From assembly GCA_934663655.1 (NCBI GenBank), contig CAKUKT010000103.1, positions 1-8,175 on the forward strand: a DNA stretch of 8,175 nt, read 5' to 3'. This document shows, one piece after another, positions 6,737 through 8,175 of this stretch; position 1 is the first letter of the stretch, and each line of letters starts with the position of its first letter. Made by a program: the position numbers and the translations under genes. The notes beneath the pieces are model-generated. The model saw nothing but the letters and a program-made list of their open reading frames with translations, did not search any database and had not been told where the DNA came from. Source of the stretch: an uncultured Victivallaceae bacterium (GTDB lineage: Bacteria; Verrucomicrobiota; Lentisphaeria; Victivallales; Victivallaceae).

Positions 6737-7672
6737 TCAGTGCGCAATCCCGAAGTATTCGCAATAGCGGTCGTAGAGACCGTGCGCCTGCAGATAGCAG
6801 GAGTTGGGACTCATGAAATGTGAAAATTCAAAGGTGATCGCCTTCGAAATCCCCGCGGCGCGCGCCGCCTCCAGCTTGAGCAGCAGTTTTTCCCACTAGA
6901 TCGGCAGAAACTAGATCGGCATGTCGCGGTCGAAACTTTCGCAATTGGTCCAGCTCTCCATTCCATATTTGGCGGCAAGAGCCTGATTTACTCGCAGGTA
7001 GTCGGGAAGTTCGTCGTAATCGCAGTGACCGTCCTGAAACGCGACCACATCGACTGCTCCCCGGAGTTCGGAGAGAATGTTGTTCCACTCCCGTTCATGT
7101 TCCTCCAGCCCGATACTGCTGTTGCCGCGGATTTCTCCGGAGTTCGCGCTGACCGCCTTGACCCCCTGTATGAACGGAGAGATCATCACCGGCAGCCCAC
7201 CGGAAATCTCTTTGCAGAAGCGGCCGAGATCGGCGTAGAGTTCCACTACTCCGGCGGTTCTGCGGCTGATTTCGCTTGAGAGGTACCAGCCGCCGAATGA
7301 GGAGTAATGACCATATTTCTCCCATACCTCCTCGACCACCTGCCGGCTGATCGCCGCTTCGCTCCGGAAATCGCCCTCAATCCAGTACTTCCCGGAATCG
7401 TAGGTGCCGAAGTAAAACCGCATCGAATATTTTTCCGCAAGCGAAAGGAAGAGTTCCACCAGATCGAGCGGCGGATGGAAGCAATGCTGATCCTTCTCCA
7501 GTACTCGCGACGGATAGGTGATAAAACGCTTGTGACCGCACCGGATCAGAATCACGGTGTCGATGCCGATGCGCTTCATGCTGGCAAAGTCGCGATCCCA
7601 CTCCACCGGACCCCAGTTCTGATGGGGAATGTCATGGCTGATTTCGTCAAGAAAGGTACCGGTGATCTTCAT
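6737..7672 (-). CDS. DUF4434 glycoside-hydrolase-like TIM barrel, interrupted by two in-frame TAG codons
   Basis: The frame encodes a DUF4434-type (beta/alpha)8-barrel protein, a family linked to carbohydrate breakdown. The N-terminus is intact (M-K-I-T-G-T-F-L-D-E, then W-x-x-D-F-A-S-M-K-R-I-G-I-D-T); the acidic residues most likely to act in catalysis include E134 (Y-L-S-S-E-I) and E245 (N-C-E-S-F-D). By the standard code it stops after 253 residues at TAG 6911-6913. The same frame continues F-L-P-I, a second TAG (6896-6898), then 52 residues including A-I-T-F-E-F-S-H-F-M-S-P-N-S and a Tyr-rich end, and closes at TGA 6737-6739. That continuation looks like the family's final barrel strand with E282. 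Total length would be 311 residues. No signal peptide is seen. AAGGA lies just before the ATG. A GNAT gene lies 36 nt upstream and the methyltransferase ATG 19 nt downstream. It may be a fresh pseudogene (functional frame 6911-7672 only) or a recoded gene. Confidence 0.75.
6896..6898 (-). other. Second in-frame TAG in the DUF4434 gene
   Basis: Codon 259 is again TAG, in the context L-P-I-TAG-W-E-K-L. It has the same preceding codons (CCG ATC) as the first TAG. After it no further stop occurs for 52 codons, until the TGA at 6737-6739. Confidence 0.85.
6911..6913 (-). other. First in-frame TAG in the DUF4434 gene
   Basis: Codon 254 of the frame is TAG, in the context M-P-I-TAG-F-L-P-I. By the standard code it is the stop codon of a 253-residue product. 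Codons one substitution away include CAG (Gln), AAG (Lys) and GAG (Glu). No frame change occurs here; reading simply continues in register. Confidence 0.85.
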
Positions 7673-7708
7673 CTTTTCCTTCGCTTTCGTTGGTTGTTTT
7701 CATGAAAT

Positions 7709-8175
7709 TCATCCCAGGTCGCCGCCCCACACCGCAAAATAACGGCTTGAAGGCCTCTTCCCGGGCAGACCGTATTCCATTTCAATCATCTCCCGGGCAC
7801 GTGTATATCCGGCGGTGACGAGCCCGTCCTGAAATTCCAGCTGAAAATCGTACACGACAAGCGAACTTTTCGCCCCCGGATCGGTCGCGGTTCGCAATGC
7901 TGCCAGCGCCAGCGCTGTTGCCGCCGAATCTGCGGATAATGCCGATATCTGATGCATGATCCGGCCGTTCCGGGCGTGGGAAAATCCTGTGAATGCACCG
8001 GTGGCGTCAACCGCCACCAGCGAACCGCGGGGGTTCGCCCGGTAGTTCATCTCAAGCAACGCGGCGCGCTCAAAACCGAACGTTTCACGATCTGCCGCCA
8101 CTGCCGCCGGAAGTTCCTCCTCCCGGAGTTCCCTCACTCCCGATGTGCTGCACGCAAATTCCGGATGTCCGGAGC
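7709..8175 (-). CDS. GNAT-family N-acetyltransferase, C-terminal part
   Basis: The visible 154 residues are the C-terminal part of a GNAT acetyltransferase; the gene begins beyond the right edge. The frame stays open to the edge upstream of a GTG at 8135-8137, so that GTG is not likely to be the start. The pattern V-R-x-L-R-E-E-E-L, then D-R-E-T-F-G-F-E-R-A-A-L-L (acidic residue, F-G, basic residue, L-L), then a G-F-S-H-A-R-N-G-R strand and a helix rich in alanine resembles YitH-like proteins. These carry a first GNAT fold followed by an Acetyltransf_18-type second domain. The end, V-T-A-G-Y-T-R-A-R-E-M-I-E-M, fits the usual 'G-F-x-x-x-R-x-x-x-M' close of that domain. Substrate unknown. It ends in TGA at 7709-7711, 36 nt before the DUF4434 start, with no promoter seen between them. 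Confidence 0.7.
   Translation of the reverse strand, partial: SGHPEFACSTSGVRELREEELPAAVAADRETFGFERAALLEMNYRANPRGSLVAVDATGAFTGFSHARNGRIMHQISALSADSAATALALAALRTATDPGAKSSLVVYDFQLEFQDGLVTAGYTRAREMIEMEYGLPGKRPSSRYFAVWGGDLG

Larger units (their letters stand above)
6895..6921 (-). repeat. 12-bp direct repeat carrying both TAG codons
   Basis: ACTAGATCGGCA occurs at 6895-6906 and 6910-6921 on the plus strand, offset by exactly 15 bp and therefore in the same reading frame. Each copy encodes the repeated P-I-TAG unit on the minus strand. It may reflect a natural repeat in the protein (M-P-I-x-F-L-P-I-x-W), a short tandem duplication, or conversion of one copy by the other. Confidence 0.85.

Noticed and set aside
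6718..6747. TTG at 6747 as the methyltransferase start
   Set aside because: It adds ten residues without a spaced ribosome site and overlaps the end of the DUF4434 frame. ATG 6717 has GAGG upstream and begins just before the helix-turn-helix.
5722..6816. Long plus-strand open frame opposite the methyltransferase gene
   Set aside because: The opposite strand carries methyltransferase motifs X, I, II and IV in order, so this frame is a shadow.
6896..6913. Selenocysteine or programmed frameshift as the explanation of the interrupted DUF4434 gene
   Set aside because: Selenocysteine uses TGA rather than TAG, and the frame continues in the same register, so no frameshift is needed.
8135..8137. 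GTG as the start of the GNAT gene
   Set aside because: The same frame stays open to the window edge and the visible part covers only the later portion of the expected fold, so the gene most likely begins outside.

Overview
The window is a GC-rich bacterial chromosomal segment with two converging gene blocks. The best taxonomic guess is the Lentisphaerota (Victivallis-like) or another PVC-group bacterium. This rests on a pseudopilin-like protein with an FTLIE N-terminus and a C-terminal H-x9-DG motif, a secreted SGNH esterase, a sodium:solute symporter and a DUF4434 glycoside-hydrolase-like protein. The assignment is inferred from family content and was not tested.

Plus-strand block (1-3090): the 3' end of a sodium:solute symporter gene closes with a clear intrinsic terminator. 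An AT-rich intergenic segment follows with a good promoter candidate (TATAAT at 756-761) and a perfect 12-bp palindrome. It leads into a two-gene unit: a pseudopilin-like H-x9-DG protein and, 19 nt downstream, an exported SGNH hydrolase with a C-terminal jelly-roll-like domain. The pair looks like cell-surface carbohydrate chemistry. A strong hairpin terminator at 3111-3149 separates this block from the opposing genes.

Minus-strand block (8175 down to 3215): in transcription order it holds the C-terminal part of a GNAT acetyltransferase, a DUF4434 TIM-barrel protein, an N6-adenine DNA methyltransferase with an N-terminal helix-turn-helix, and a multi-membrane-span GT-C-type glycosyltransferase-like protein. 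Gaps are 36 nt, then 19 nt (if the DUF4434 frame is read to its end), then a 4-nt ATGA overlap, so they are probably one transcript.

The most striking observation is in the DUF4434 gene. Its reading frame meets two TAG codons five codons apart (6911-6913 and 6896-6898), each inside the same 12-bp repeat. The same frame then continues cleanly for 52 more residues to a TGA at 6737-6739. That continuation reads like the missing C-terminus of the barrel, including its last strand, and brings the frame to within 19 nt of the methyltransferase ATG. All six other genes whose ends are visible stop with TGA or TAA and none with TAG. Recent nonsense mutation, amber suppression/recoding and assembly error all remain possible. 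Second, the methyltransferase gene contains an uninterrupted run of eight G in its recognition domain, a candidate slippage site. No RNA genes, CRISPR arrays, insertion sequences or origins were recognised.
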